Part shown: in pieces, positions 33,866-46,300 of the stretch
Numbering within the stretch: the stretch's first letter is position 1
Layout of the letters: every line of letters begins with the position of its first letter
Origin: Ampullaceana balthica
Lineage: Eukaryota; Mollusca; Gastropoda; Lymnaeidae
DNA: 64,000 nt
Reading direction: 5' to 3'
NCBI GenBank assembly: GCA_944989445.1
Contig: CALYLW010000129.1
Coordinates: 462,501-526,500, forward strand
Position numbers and translations under genes: made by a program
The notes under the pieces: generated by a model
Told to the model about the DNA's origin: nothing
Seen by the model: only the letters and a program-made list of their open reading frames with translations
The model's database searches: none

Positions 33866-34850
33866 AAATCCCTTATATTAACTTAACCGGCGTCTCTCTC
33901 TCTCTGTCTTGGGCGGGCGGAAAAACAGAAGTAAAAAATGACCCACTTCCCATGATCCGATCGAACTGAAATTTGGCACACGGACCCGTCTAACCTAACA
34001 ATGCATCGTATCAAAATTTCAGATCGATCGAACGTACCGTAATTAAATTAATGCATGTTTAGTTTATCCTTATATGAGGTATGTAATTTAAATTCACGGT
34101 TTGTTATTGTTTTTTTCCCACGTGAAATTTTTGAGCTGACGCATTGAGGCGACCCAACGAAGCGACGGGGCGCTTTTGTTTACATTTTACATGTCACTCT
34201 GAGCTCGGTCAAGCGAATCGGTGACCAGACTTTTCCCCTCTCCCCCCCCCCACCCACCCCTCCCCCCACTAGGGTTATGATGCAAAGTTGAGTTAAGACA
34301 GATTCAGTCTGTAAATGTTTGAAAATAATCAATACTGTTAGTTATGTCTCATATATAAGGGATTTATAGTCAAAAACTTTGTTTTTACGGGTTTGTTTTT
34401 TAAATCCCTTATATTAACTTCGCGGCCGTCTCATCATCTCTGTCTTGGGCTGGGCGGGCGGAAAAAGAAAAGTCGAAAATGACCCACTTCCAGTGATCCG
34501 ATCGAGCTGAAATTTGGCACACGGACCCGACTCACCTAACAATGCATCGTATCAAAATTTCAGATCGATCTATCGTACCGTAATTAAATTAATGCATTTT
34601 TAGTTTATCCTTATATGAGGTATGTAATTCAAATTCACGGTTTGTTATTGTTTTTTTTCTTCCACTTCCACGTGAGTTTGAGTTGACGCCGACCGTCGTG
34701 CCGACACCCCCTCACATCCCACCCCCATTTATTAAAGACAAGGGACATTACTCGGTGTCAGTCTGTAAATGTTTGAAAATAATCAATACTGTTAGTTATG
34801 TCTCATATATAAGGGATTTATAGTCAAAAACTTTGTTTTTACGGGTTTGT
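33866..34850 (+). repeat. Head-to-tail dimer of the AAATCCC repeat
   Basis: Two copies start AAATCCCTTATATTAACTT at 33866 and 34402 (period 536). Each contains GGGCGGGCGGAAAA, AATGACCCACTTCC, GATCCGATCGARCTGAAATT, TGGCACACGGACCCG, CTAACAATGCATCGTATC, AATTTCAGATCGATC and TACCGTAATTAAATTAATGC. Each ends CTCATATATAAGGGATTTAT, AGTCAAAAACTTTG, TTTTTACGGGTTTG. The start AAATCCCTTATAT and the ATATAAGGGATTT near the end are exact inverse copies, so the unit has 13-bp inverted ends. There is no ORF. Class unknown. Confidence 0.9.
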
Positions 34851-36805
34851 TTTATTTAATCGTTTTCATCTCAGTGTGCCACATAATCCATGTTGAAATA
34901 TCATATTTCTTCTTTTCGTTGCCTTTTCTGATACCCTGCTATATTTTATTACTTCTTTGTGTATTATTCATTTTACAACTAATGAAGAATATCACCAGAA
35001 CGCATTTTATTATTTTGTTGACTGTGAAATATAAAAGTGACTTTTTATTCAAGACTATATTTGTCGATCCTTTTTATTGTTGGATCTTTAACTTTAAAAA
35101 AAAATTATCGCTTAGATGCATATGATGATTAAGGGACAATAAAATGAGAGACGTTTTATTAGTTTCAACTTTTGTTGATAGTTTAAGATAAAATAAATCG
35201 ACAATGGGCCCCTTGGGGACACCATAGTCTGTGAAATCATGGTTTCATCAAGGTTATACTTTTGAAAATATACCTTGTGAGCCGAGCTGAAGTTTGGCGC
35301 GAGAAATAATATTGAAAATGACGTGGTTAACCAACCATGCAGCTATTGAGCTTCTATTTAGTGTTTCAAATTTTAAATTACTATTACTTTTTAAATCTAA
35401 AAAAAAACATTGTATACTTCGGTAATTTACGTCAACTGAATTTAGCTCAGTGATATCTCTCTTTCTTTGCTGCATAGCGGAAGAACATGATATAATAATA
35501 ATATGCCTTTACGGTGGGAGGGATTTATATAATAATGGTCGCTGCACTAATAAGGAAGACCCTGCCCGTCTGACTTCTGGGACAGGTGCTGTATATGTCA
35601 TTGGCAGACTTAGAGCATTCCACCCTTGACCTTAATTTAAAGCCCATTCGTTCCAGCTAAAGCTTCTACCACCAAATCTTTTATGGTAATTTAAAGGAAG
35701 ATGATGAGAGTGAGAAGGAGTACTTCAGAAAATCTCTGTAAAATAAAACTCGAGGATTTATGGGGGTATTTACCGGAGTCGTCAAAGTTTCATATATAAA
35801 TCTAATTTGCCGTAAGATATTGCTATCTATAGCACCAAACAAAACACGACAGGAAGCTTGATGTTGTGGGATCACCTTTCCACATCAAGCTATCAGTCTG
35901 TGAACAGTGTGATTGAATTATATGACGTAGTTCACTATCGGGTAATGTTGGTACTCCAATCATGCTACTGCGCAATCTAATTCCCCCAAATAGTTGTTTT
36001 CAGCTTTAAGCCTCATTTTATCGGGCATGTTTAACATGCTGATTTCCGGTAAAAAAAACTTTTTAAATACTCAAAATTTCTATTTTTTCTCATGCAACAT
36101 CTTTTATGTAAAGCCACTCAAATTTACTGTCAAAGTCTATGAAGAAACGTCAATCCTTTAAAGCGAGGTGAATTAAATAAATATAATGCATCTTTTTAAG
36201 ATTAACGAGAAAAGGGTGATTGGAATTACGTGTAAAGTTGGGAGTAATGGTCAATGTTAAGTCCCCAACTTGAGCGCTGTCTTTTGTGATTTATGGTCAA
36301 CTTCTTTTAGAGCCACAGTGGGTCTTCGCATTAGAGAAACTAAGTTGATGCGGTCAAGCTCAATTCAAAATTCTCCGTTTCCGCCGTGAAGAGTGAAGAA
36401 GACGGTTTCTGCACCACCATCATCTTTTGTTTTCTAATTCCATAGCTCCTCATAATAAAACTGTTTTGATTTAGACGTATATTTACAGATTTTAACAAAA
36501 ATACAAAGGAAAAAATACATCTAAAAATTGTTTACCACCTCACCCATCGTGGTATCAGGAGTATCGAGTAATCAATCATCTAGTTATTCACAATGACCTC
36601 TAGCAAATTGTTTGAATTATATGACGTAACTACTCATGTTGACATTACATGGCATACGTGTAAATCATAGGTCGCAAGCTCTGGTCTATACAATATTCAA
36701 GTCCAGCCTTACGCTCACCTAGATTTTTAAAATAACTGTATGAGTCTAATTGAATATTTTCCGCCATCCCCATTCTTTTCATTACTGCTTCACCGAACTC
36801 AATCT
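34851..36805. other. No supported feature
   Basis: AT-rich sequence. The 34847-35125 plus-strand ORF is hydrophobic and low-complexity without a recognisable domain. Others are short. No repeat was identified. Confidence 0.5.
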
Positions 36806-36955
36806 TATCTTATCTGTTACAGACGCTCCTTCTATACAGAAGATTATTGCGTCCTACGCTTATCTATGGTTTGTGTCTAGTCCTGCATTCTTATTAGAGT
36901 TTTAAATGTTGATAAATTGTTGATTTTCCTGGTTTCTTCAGTTGATGGGGTCAAC
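36806..36955 (-). mobile_element. LINE 3' tail fragment
   Basis: This stretch matches the tail at 21780-21940: TTATCTTATCTGTTACAGAC, GCTCCTTCTATACAGAAGAT, TATTGCGTCCTACGCTTATC, TATGGTTTGTGT and ATGTTGATAAA. Only the last few residues of the ORF and the 3' tail are present. It is a very short, 5'-truncated insertion. Confidence 0.85.
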
Positions 36956-37456
36956 TATAGCTATGGCACAGGTATGTTTAAGTATTTTAGAACTAATGTC
37001 AGGCGCTTATAAGATACAGAAGCCTGACCTGGAAGGAATGATGGATAATGGTTCACATACAAGTTCCGTCTCTGTTCTCGATGTCATTCAACCCTGACCA
37101 GAATCAAGGCGGCTGTTTTGCTCACATGTATAATGAGCACTGTGGCGTGCGAAGCGATTCCATAAATGAATAGGAGAGCCCACAGATACCCGGATGCCCG
37201 TAGTTAGAACAAGCGGCAATTGTTTTATACTGACGTAGAGTTATCGCATCATAACACAAAACAATCACTATACATTCAGAGCAAAACCAACGTGTACCAG
37301 GCTTCTGGAGGTTGACTTTGAACTTCGTGTCTGAAACTTAAAATGGGCTGTTACAATTCACTTTAATAAAATACCCATCTCTAAGAACAAGCAACATCAT
37401 CTTTCCACGTAATGGTACCGTGTCGTATTTTTAACGGCATAAAGTTTTCTTATATA

Positions 37457-37714
37457 CTCCCTTTCTTGTCAAAGACAAGACAGTTGTCAAAAAGGGCGTC
37501 ATAGTAGCCGAAGAGCGAAGGGTGGAGGAGGCTACAGACAGGAGAGCTAGGAGAAAGGCCAAAACATTTGGAAGCACAGAACTCGTGTGTAAAAGCTGTG
37601 GTAAAGACTATCACTCAAGGATATGACTGCACAGCCACTCGAGGAAATGCAACCCAACTAAACGGCGATGCACCATCGTCTCGCGAGACGGAAGGATGCC
37701 GACAAACAATATTG
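37457..37714 (+). pseudogene. LINE ORF C-terminal end with a zinc-finger-like motif
   Basis: One plus-strand frame reads coherently with a single stop. An acidic/basic stretch (AEERRVEEATDRRARRKAK) is followed by ELVCKSCGKDYHSRI, a stop, then LHSHSRKC and TIVSRDGRMP. This CxxC-x12-HxxxxC finger, with the SRIxLxSHxRxC wording, closes the ORF of several non-LTR retrotransposons. Flanking sequence is not recognisable, so the copy is 5' truncated. It is a different LINE family from the two others in the window. Confidence 0.65.
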
Positions 37715-37914
37715 ACCCTCAAGTGAATAACAGTGGGAAAAGTTTTATCTCCCGGGGGCTGGTGTTGATAAGATGTTGTTATAAAGTTATAAGTAAATAC
37801 TTGAGAAGAGCGAAGATATAAAAATTGGTGTAGTTAAACAATTTATTATTATAGAGGAGATAATAATTCTGTAGATCAAAGAGTTTTACAATTAACTGGT
37901 AATCACATGTATGT

Positions 37915-38232
37915 ATTAGGGGGTGGCCGGATATGGTTTTTACTATTTTCCGGATTCCGGATCAGGATATCTCCGCATTTAAGTGTAAGAGCTAAGGAGG
38001 TGTACGTTACTACTTTCTATTTAGTATTTAATACTATTTATTAAAATATGTATATCCAACATATGGAGAGTATCTGCTATCTACAATGGCAGTCTGTGAC
38101 ACTGTCAACGTCAACGATGAACATTGTACATTGAATTGAATGAACGAACTTGAGCGAAGTTCAAGGAACTGTGTAGTGTGTACCAAGCGAACAGTGTTGT
38201 ACAGAGTGTAGTGTGGTGTACAAGAAGTCGTG
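37915..38232 (+). repeat. Dispersed repeat, copy 1 (partner at 48000-48636)
   Basis: The copy begins GGGGGTGGCCGGATATGGTT and holds CTCTTAGC/GCTAAGGAGG-type sequence, TTTCTATTTAGTATTTAATA, CCAACATATGGAGAGTATCT, then CAACGATGAACATTGTACA and GTGTAGTGTGGTGTACAA. The same order is found inverted at 48000-48636. The ends contain GGCCGGATA / TCCGGAT wording like the MITE at 32747, suggesting a hAT-type element, but no target duplication was fixed. Confidence 0.75.
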
Positions 38233-38434
38233 ATCTAGAGCCATAATAAAAACTGTTCTTTTATTCAGACGAATTAAGTTTAATATGCTATTAGTTAACT
38301 TACTTTGTTATCTTATGTAGTAAAGTAATATCTATACTTGTAATTTTGTAAGTTACTATTTTTTGGTATTTAAAATTGAAATAGATTGTTTTACTTTATT
38401 TAACACATAGAAAAAAAGAACTCCGGGGAATAAG

Positions 38435-38882
38435 CTTATACTTATACGGACTAATGAAGTTACGGTTATAACGATTTTAACCCACTTCCTTGTAAGCTAG
38501 CGAGCTGAAATTTTGCAGGCAGACTCGTGCCAGTGATAAAAATGATGTATCAAAATTTCAGATAAATCGAATGTACCGTAATTAAATTAATGAATTTTTA
38601 TATTATCTTTATTTATCTCTATGTAACATGTTAAATGTTTTTGCTTTAGTGTCGTGGTGCGTATTATATTGAACAACCTTTCATGTTGCGCGATTTGGTG
38701 CGTATTATATTGACAATACTTTTTAAAAATATGCTCCCGATCGGTGCGCATTATATTAAACATGTTTTACGAGACATAACTAAAATGTTGTATTTTTGGA
38801 TTGTCTTGCGCTGCGTATTATAATGAACATTCTTTTAGTTATGTCTCGTACATAAAGGATTTATAGTCAAAAACTTGGTTTT
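38435..38882 (+). repeat. Diverged AAATCCC family copy with extra internal sequence
   Basis: The middle part (AACCCACTTCCTTGTAAGC, then GAGCTGAAATTTTGCAGGCA and TACCGTAATTAAATTAATGA, about 38480-38600) and the end (GTTATGTCTCGTACATAAAG, GATTTATAGTCAAAAACTTG, about 38838-38880) match. The stretch between holds three GGTGCGTATTATATTGA-like repeats (about 38655-38830) not seen in the dimers. It runs straight into the head of another copy at 38885. Confidence 0.75.
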
Positions 38883-38884
38883 TA

Positions 38885-38958
38885 AATCCCTTATATTAAC
38901 TTCACCGCCGTCTCTCTGTGTCGTTCGTGGTCGGGCGGGTGGAAAAACAAAAGTAAAT
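38885..38958 (+). repeat. Head of an AAATCCC family copy, cut by a fold-back element
   Basis: AAATCCCTTATATTAACTTC, then ACCGCCGTCTCTCTGTG and GGCGGGTGGAAAAACAAAAG, is the family's 5' end. It stops where the inverted-repeat element starts. The continuation is not clearly found after 39389. Confidence 0.8.
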
Positions 38959-39389
38959 AAAATATTTTTAAAAATCTTTTTTTAAGAGGACACCCTTTTA
39001 TTTACATATAGAAAGTGCACTAAAAAGAAGAAAATAAAAATGTTCGATACGTGAACCTATCGACTGCACATAAAAGCGTTGGGCGCCCATCACAACTCAT
39101 TTCTTATTGCAACTACTCTTTTGAATATAGATACATTTTTCTAATTAATATGATAGTAACATTATATGATCAAAGTTGTGAAACTTTAAATGTTTATTAA
39201 TATTCATATAAATTTGTATTCATGTTTCGCAGCCTTGTACATGATAGCGTGTTGTGATGAGGGCCCCACGCTTTTATGTGCAGTCGATAGGTTCACGGAT
39301 TGAAAATTTTTATTTTCTTCTTTTTAGTGCACTTTCTATATGTAAATAAAAGCGTGTCCTTTAAAAAAAAAGATTTTTTAAATATTTTA
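38959..39389. mobile_element. Fold-back element with about 140-bp inverted arms
   Basis: Left arm about 38959-39099 and right arm about 39247-39389 are inverted copies. Landmarks are TTTACATATAGAAAGTGCAC, TAAAAAGAAGAAAATAAAAA, GAACCTATCGACTGCACATA and AAAGCG on the left, with the inverse on the right. The loop is about 147 bp. It carries no ORF. The arms run right to the ends, as in fold-back/MITE elements. A target duplication is unclear because the flanks are A/T-rich. Confidence 0.85.
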
Positions 39390-39539
39390 TTTTCTACTTT
39401 TTAGTAGCACAATTTTTTTAACAATTTTTTGACATAATCAATTCAATTTAATTAGTCAAACTTCGTTGTCTATAACTTAAATGTGATAGTGGTAAAAAGA
39501 TAGATTATTAATTACAAATTTATGTATTTTAAAAAAAAA

Positions 39540-39632
39540 CAGTTTCCCCAACTGAAAATTGAACCCAGTACCTCCAGGTCGAAAATCCATTAAGCTAACA
39601 ATTCGGCCAACTAGGCTACACAAATACCAGTT
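39540..39632 (-). other. tRNA-like sequence, possible SINE head or tRNA pseudogene
   Basis: On the minus strand a box A-like TAGCCTAGTTGG (about 39615) is followed by TTAATGGATTTTCGACCTGG and a box B-like GGGTTCAATTTTC (about 39560). CTGGG/TTCAG could form the T stem. The acceptor stem is not convincing and no anticodon arm is clear, so I do not call a working tRNA. Confidence 0.35.
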
Positions 39633-39739
39633 GTTCCTCTTGTATTATCATGTAAATTTGGATTTAGTTTCGAATTACTGAGCTGTTTAACACCTGGAAT
39701 GTCGTAATCCATGGCTGGTTGTGAACTCCGGTGACATTC

Positions 39740-39958
39740 ACGTGAAAGTCAAGAATATCACGGATACAGATTATATAGAAGGATAAACTAAAAATGCATT
39801 TATTTAATTACGGTACATTCGATCGATCTGAAATTTTGATACAATGCATTGTCATCCAAGATCTATCTTTGGTAAAATTTTGAGATCTCTAGGACCATCA
39901 GAAGTGGTTTAATTTTACGTTACAATATTTGACGGATACAACATACAAACAGTGTGAG
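39740..39958 (-). repeat. AAATCCC family fragment, minus strand
   Basis: The minus strand contains AACCACTTCTGATGGTCC, CAATGCATTGTATCAAAATT, TCAGATCGATCGAATGTACC and GTAATTAAATAAATGCA, collinear with the middle of the family. It lies head to head with the plus-strand copy that follows. Confidence 0.8.
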
Positions 39959-39959
39959 T

Positions 39960-40345
39960 TAAATAAAAGCGTGTAATAAAAAATGACCCATTTCCCGTTA
40001 AGCCATCGAGCTGAAATTTGGCACATGGTCCTGTGTCACCTAACAATGTTTCGTATCAAAATTTCAGATCGATCGAACGTACCGTAATTAAATTAATGCA
40101 TTTTTAGTTTATCTATACAAAACTATATGAAGCAGTCGCTATTGTTTACATTTTGCGGGTTACTTGACTTCACGCCAGCCATCGGTGACCACATCTCGTG
40201 TTTTAACCAGGTGGAATTCACTCAGTTTCAGGCTGTAAATGTTTGTCGCGTTGGAACATAATCAATACTTTAAGTTCTGTCTCATATATAGATCTAATGG
40301 ATTTATAGTCAAAAACTGTGTTTTTACTGGTTTGTTTTATTTACG
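39960..40345 (+). repeat. AAATCCC family copy lacking its 5' end
   Basis: From AAAATGACCCATTTCCCGTT, through CATCGAGCTGAAATTTGGCA and TACCGTAATTAAATTAATGC, to TTCTGTCTCATATATAGATC and TATAGTCAAAAACTGTGTTT at about 40325. The 5' AAATCCC end is missing. An extra ATCTA sits within the usual AAGGGATTT. Confidence 0.8.
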
Positions 40346-43102
40346 GGGTTTTTTAATTAAAAACTATTTAAGGCATCAGTGGGGGCTAAATCCTTTTAAA
40401 GTTACTATAATTTCACTGTTAAAAGCTACGTTATGGAGGATGATGAAACCAGGTGTTTATCCCTTAAACCGGCACTGATCCAATATGTTGTCTAATGTTT
40501 ACAAACAAAGCTCTTCATGTTAGTGCGACTTTCATTTGAAATACACTTTCCAATCAGTTTTTGTTGTACATAATCCATTACACACCATCAAATGAATCAC
40601 TGCTTCAAGATTGTGGCGCGTAATCCCCGTGCGCAGTATGGTAAATTGCGATGGTAAAATTTATCATTTTATAGACTGGCTTCTTTGATAATGATTCTCT
40701 GTAGTGTCGACATGTTCTTCTAAACGCCTAGTGATCTTAGAAGTCGACAGTAACTTATTCGTTTATTTAATTAAGATAGTTTTATCATTTTAAAGTCAAT
40801 CTCTAAAGTGAACCAATACCATACAGAAACAACTGTTATTGTTTCTACCTGTTATCAAATGCAAAGTTGCAATTCAAAGAAAGAAATTACAAATGCGACC
40901 TCCTGAAATTGCTTTAGATATTGTTGTACCGAAGCACCAAGCCAATGAAGACTCAGGACATATCGATTCATTACAGGAACCCATTTTAACTACACCATAA
41001 TTGGAACACTTAAGCAATACAATGGACGTAAAAATACGATACCTTGATACTAATGGGATATTATTACGTGTAAACAGGTTGGAACCTCTCATCGTACACC
41101 CTAGTAAATAACTGCTTTAAGTATACAAAGATAAGATAACGTGACAAACATCTGAACTCACCCTTTGAACAGTTGTCACAATCTAGCAATCCACTCGTTT
41201 TTATTACCACGGTAGCGCCAGATTAAAAGGCCCAGGCGGCTTTTTAATGTGGATGATATACAAAATGCCTTCTCACTGGGTCTGGATTTCAATAAACAAC
41301 AATAACAAGCCGCCGTTACGCTGAGAAAACTGCGGATGTGAGCTGGCCCTGTGAGCGCTGAAAGCTTGTCCCAAGTAACCGGTCTATCGATGCACGCGCG
41401 TACAGATTGGAGGGTGAGGGGAGAGAAGAGAAAATGGATTGCCAAGGTTTCTCTCCTTTCTTTGTCAGCACATGATCAATATTACAGTCATGTGACCTCA
41501 GGAGCTCTCGGGAAGCTTACGAATCGCAGCGGTATTTGTAAAAAAAATATTTGGAAACATAAAAAAAATGAGTGTGTGCGTGTGTCACTTGTGGACCACT
41601 CAAATAGGTCTTTTCTCTCTAACCATGGGCGCCCCATGCTCCAAACTTGACGTCGCCAGACGGGATAAAATCAATGTTATTTATGTTTTCCAGAGATACT
41701 ATAAAGTTAAAGACCCCTGTCTGATACTGATAGGTTCAAAGACATTTTTTTGTTTTAAAAATAATGTTACAATAAAAATTTAAAAATTCAACGGAACTAA
41801 ACACAAGAGAACATGAGATGTATGATGTATCTATCGCAATCTAATTCAAGCAACGCAACTCTGATACCTTCTGGCTGTACCTTAAATTTATACTGCTACT
41901 ATTTGGTGTTCGCAAATATTTGAAAATGCAAGCAACAATATTTTTGTTTCACCGTTAGTCAGAACCGCCGTGGTAAAAACATTTACCCTGCTCAGCCCTA
42001 ACTTAAAAGTAATTAAGATGTAAGACGTTGAGGAAAATCCCATAATTATAAAAAAAAACCGAGTTTTTTTACACCATCCGCGGCGTGCAGGGTTATGTAT
42101 GAAAGGGTACTACCTGGGTGAAGTGTAAAGAAACAAGGGATTCGTACCGATTTTTTATACATTCTAATAGTAGAAACCTCAATGGGAATAGTTTTAAGAT
42201 AAAAAGTTAACGTTCCAAATTTTTATTATTGTTGATTCCATAAATTAAGTCCACTATTTATTGACAATTAGCTCCCCTCAACTAACTACAGTCGCTTGCG
42301 ACTACAACCAAAAGCTTTCATTGAACTTCACTCATCTAAGATCAAACAACTACGTGCAAGTATCAGCCAACATCTTCAAGCGGGCAAACTTCTTTTGTGT
42401 TTGGACTTGAAGTCCGACATTTAATTGAATTTTAAGCCTTTGTTTACTCTTTTCTTGTCTAAGACTCATTCCTAGAGTTGAGTTGTTTTTGCTTGTTTGT
42501 TTTGTTTTTTTTTATTTCGAAAGAACGAGCTCCTATCCCCGTTAATCCAAGTGTAAGATGGTGTGCTATCAAATCAAATTCTCCCAAATTGAATTGTTAT
42601 CTGCATTTCGTTCAACTATTTGCCGCATTTGAAATAGAATCTTATACTGAACATCTTATATATACTTTACTTTTACGGTACAGTCTATAAGTTTACCGCA
42701 GTTGTCTATTCAGAATTATTTCACAAACATTAAATAATTCAAAATTTAAATATTGAAACAATTTTAGTATGCTTAATAAAGCCTCAACATTCAAAGTGTT
42801 GCTCATTTATGAAAGTAAATAAACCATGTTAAGGAAACGGGGAACCTCCAGAATCTTTCTTTTGAAAATCAATCAATCTTTGTTATAGGTTTTGATATAA
42901 TGTCCTTCATAATTCGTGTAGATGTAAGCCAGGGTCGAGACGACTTTTCAGGCGTAACCATGTGATAGATCATCTATGTTAACCTCCCTCCTGTTGGCAG
43001 GTAATATCGGGATGAGCCCTTAAATTTCTCCATTAAGCATTGCATTCCCGTGTCCCCATTTCGTCCAGCCATCAATAACTGGGTCTCGTCCATCATCCTC
43101 AG
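40346..43102. other. No supported feature; likely upstream intron of the C7orf25 homologue
   Basis: No recognised exon or repeat. About 41170-41420 is more GC-rich, with several CpGs (GCGCGCGTAC, GCCGCCGTTACG), and could be a promoter or a decayed repeat. That is a guess. The first coding exon of the downstream gene should lie here or further upstream, but I could not identify it. Confidence 0.4.
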
Positions 43103-43337
43103 CTCAACAAACAACGGGGCCGTGTGGTGGCAAGTCAACTCAAGAGCAGTAACCTCAGCCATTTTGCCAGCCTGCTGCACGCCGCTGAACGACTGCCAGG
43201 AGTAGTTCAAGTTCTGCAACCGTTCTTTCTACCTTCCCGACACGACAACCTCGTTGTAGATATTGTCGCCGAAAATGGTCATATCTGGGTTAAGGTCATT
43301 GCAAGGAAAGCTCAAGCCTTGCACCTTGTTTGGGCAG
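43103..43337 (+). CDS. C7orf25: C7orf25 homologue, internal exon a
   Basis: The acceptor CCATCATCCTCAG precedes LNKQRGRVVASQLKSSNLSH at 43103, and the frame has a stop 27 bases upstream, so this is an exon start rather than a translation start. It encodes 78 codons plus one base. The conserved core is DNLVVDIVAENGHIWVKVIA followed by RKAQALHLVW. It ends at GGGCAG before donor GTAATA (43338). The last G pairs with GC of the next exon to make glycine. Confidence 0.85.
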
Positions 43338-46300
43338 GTAATACATAAATTGATTCAAATCTTAAATATATAACAAAATTTACTCGGTTACATAATCCAT
43401 TCATGTATTTAACCTTAACCCTCTATAGAAGTTTAGTGTTCTTTTATTGAAAAGCACTTTCACTAATATTCTTTGGCATTGCAGTACTGGCCGTGAACAT
43501 TTTTTTTAAAATCAATAATTAGTGATTAATTATGATCAATTTAAATACATGTAGTTATATTTAATTTGCCCACAAAAACAACTGTTCAAGTCTAATATTA
43601 GTATTTTTCTTTTAGAATACTTGCTTCATGTGCAGTTTTACTCCGTTGAAAAATTCCTTTCCAATTATAAGAGATGCAATCACTTTGCTTTTCGAAATTG
43701 AGTAGGAGTCTCCTACTTCCCTATATAAAATGGGGTTGCCACTCAAGCAACTTGGGAACTTTGGGATGTATATGATGATTTAACTGTTTCCCAATTTAAT
43801 TTAAAAGTTAAATATGTCTTCTTAGACAAGCGATGCTTGTGCTCCGTTAGTTAAAGATTTGTAAATCTGATTATAATATTTTTAAACCAAAAATGTCAAC
43901 TGTTGGCATCCTACACACTTTTCAGCATAGTGTCCTATAATTTAGCATAAATAGAATTAAAGCAACGTCATTTGAATTGTGATTTTACTATGGACAAGAA
44001 AAGAAACCAGTCAATAAGCCCTATAAATTATGATGAAACTGTTGAAAATCACATTGTGATATTTCACGGCCTTAGTGATAAAAATCTCTAGAATATGATG
44101 CCAGTTTTGTTGTAGGATGTTTGGTTTTACGTGGGAGGAAAAGAAAAAAGTGAGGGGCATGCGAAACCTAAACAACGGTTCATGCTACTGCACATTGAAA
44201 TTAAGTGCTGATTGCAGGCCATGCGTTTCATTAAAGAATGTAGTATTGATAAAAGGATATTTTGAGTTTAAGTCCACTGAAATGTAAACATGTGAGCATA
44301 GATATGTTTATTGTTTTTTGTTATATCGGGACTAGAATAAAATTACAACTGAAAACAAACATGTTCAAGAGTTTCATATTTCACCCATTATACAGAGACA
44401 TGTTACTCTTGGTGTCAAACTCAATCGCTCACCGGGACAAAGCTCAAATTACATGTAAGATTGGGGGACAAAAAGAATAAACATTCCATAATGTGAAAAT
44501 TAAAAGTTTGAACACCAATTTATTGAAATTCAATTGAAAAAAAAAGTTTTATAATACATTATCGTGTGGTATCGTATAGCCTCGAGCTACTCCTTATAGT
44601 CACGTGTAGCCTGGAGATCCTGTGTGAATATTTTTGGATGTGTTAGACTGATTGTCTTATTGTTATTTTCTGTGCCTGTATGTCCGCCATCGACTGCTGA
44701 TTGAGCTAAGCTCTTCGCCAAGTCGTATTTAAATCCCTTATATTAACTTCACCGCCGTCTCTGTCTCTCTGTCTTCGGCGGGCACCGCGGAAAAACAAAA
44801 GTCAAAATTGACCCACTTCCCGTAAAGGCATCGAGCTGAAATTTGGCACACGGACCCGTGTCACCTAACAATGCATCGTATAAAAATTTCAGATCGATCG
44901 AGCGTACCGTGTTTAAATTAATGTATTTTTAGTTTATCTCTATATATATATCTATATGTAGAAGTCGCAATTGTTTACATTTTACGGGTCACTTGACTTC
45001 ACGCCAGCCAGAGGTGAACACATCTCGTGTTTAAACCAGGTGAACCACCTGGAGTTGAGTTAACGCGTTGACGCCACCCGTCCATGTCCACACACCCTCC
45101 CCCTTCCCCCAGTTTTAAAGCCAGGGGAGATAATTTCGGTTTCAGTCTGTAAATGTTTGTCACGTTTGCACATAATCAAAACTTTTAGTTTTGTCTCATA
45201 TATAAGGGATTTATAGTCAAAAACTTTGTTTTTACGGGGTTGTTAAATCCCTTATATTAACTTCACCGCCGTCTCTGTCTTGGGCACCGCGGAAAATTAG
45301 AAGTACAAAATGACCCACTTCCCGTAATCCGATCGAGCTGAAATTTGGCACATGGACCCGTCTCACCTAACAATGCATCGTATCAAAATTTCAGATCGAT
45401 CGAACGTACCGTAATTAAATTAATGCATATTTAGTTTATCCTTATATAACATATGTAATTCAAATTCACTGTTTGTTATTGTTTTTTTTCACGTGTTTGT
45501 TCAGTCACGCGTTGACGCGACCCATCGAAGTACCGGCGTGCTTTTGTTTACATTTTACGTGTCACGCTGAGCTCGGTCCAGAGATCGGTGACCAGACTTT
45601 TCCTCTCCCCCAAGCGTTATGAAGCAAAGTTGAGTTAAGACAGATTCAGTCTGTAAATGTTTGTCGCATTTGAAAATAATCAATACTGTTAGTTATGTCT
45701 CATATAAGGGATTTATAGTCAAAAACTTTTTTTTACGGGTTTGTTTTATTTTGTGTTGCTGTTTAGTGTGTTTTTGTAGCGAAGCTTCGTACCATTAAAA
45801 ATATTTTCTACTAAAATGTCACGTTCGTACCGGACATAATTTTTCACCGGTTGACATAGCCTGCTACCTTTATTTTGACACATGCACCCCAACCCATGGA
45901 ATAAATGAATCTTCAGAACACATACTAATTAAAATTTAGGCCACTCAAAATTACTTTCCTTGTAACAAATTAATGAATGTTTCAGCTTAAAGATGGTTTT
46001 ATCGTGTGAACCAGGGTGGACATTCGAGCAGACGTCTTAACTATATTTGTTCATACTCATTGCACTTCCTCGTCAAGACGATGACCGATTCACCAGACGG
46101 ATCACTGCGTCGTAACTAATTCACCAATCTCACGCACGGCTTTCAAAAATAAAATTGATGTCGATACTTAAGTAAACAAGACAATGGTATGAGTCCTGTG
46201 AGAAGGGTTCCAACTCTTTTTTGATATATCCATGAAATCAATATGGAGGTTTAAAGTGCACCTTTTCCCCGTAAAGTCAGTATCTTATTTCCTTTTGTTA

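Noticed and set aside
34847..35125. 92-codon hydrophobic ORF
   Set aside because: AT-rich, F/I/L-rich chance frame starting in the tail of a repeat.
39540..39632. Functional tRNA gene
   Set aside because: Box-like motifs are present, but the acceptor stem and anticodon arm do not fold convincingly; kept only as tRNA-like.
42974..43219. Minus-strand ORF overlapping the first visible exon
   Set aside because: Shadow of the real plus-strand exon, which has family homology and proper splice sites.
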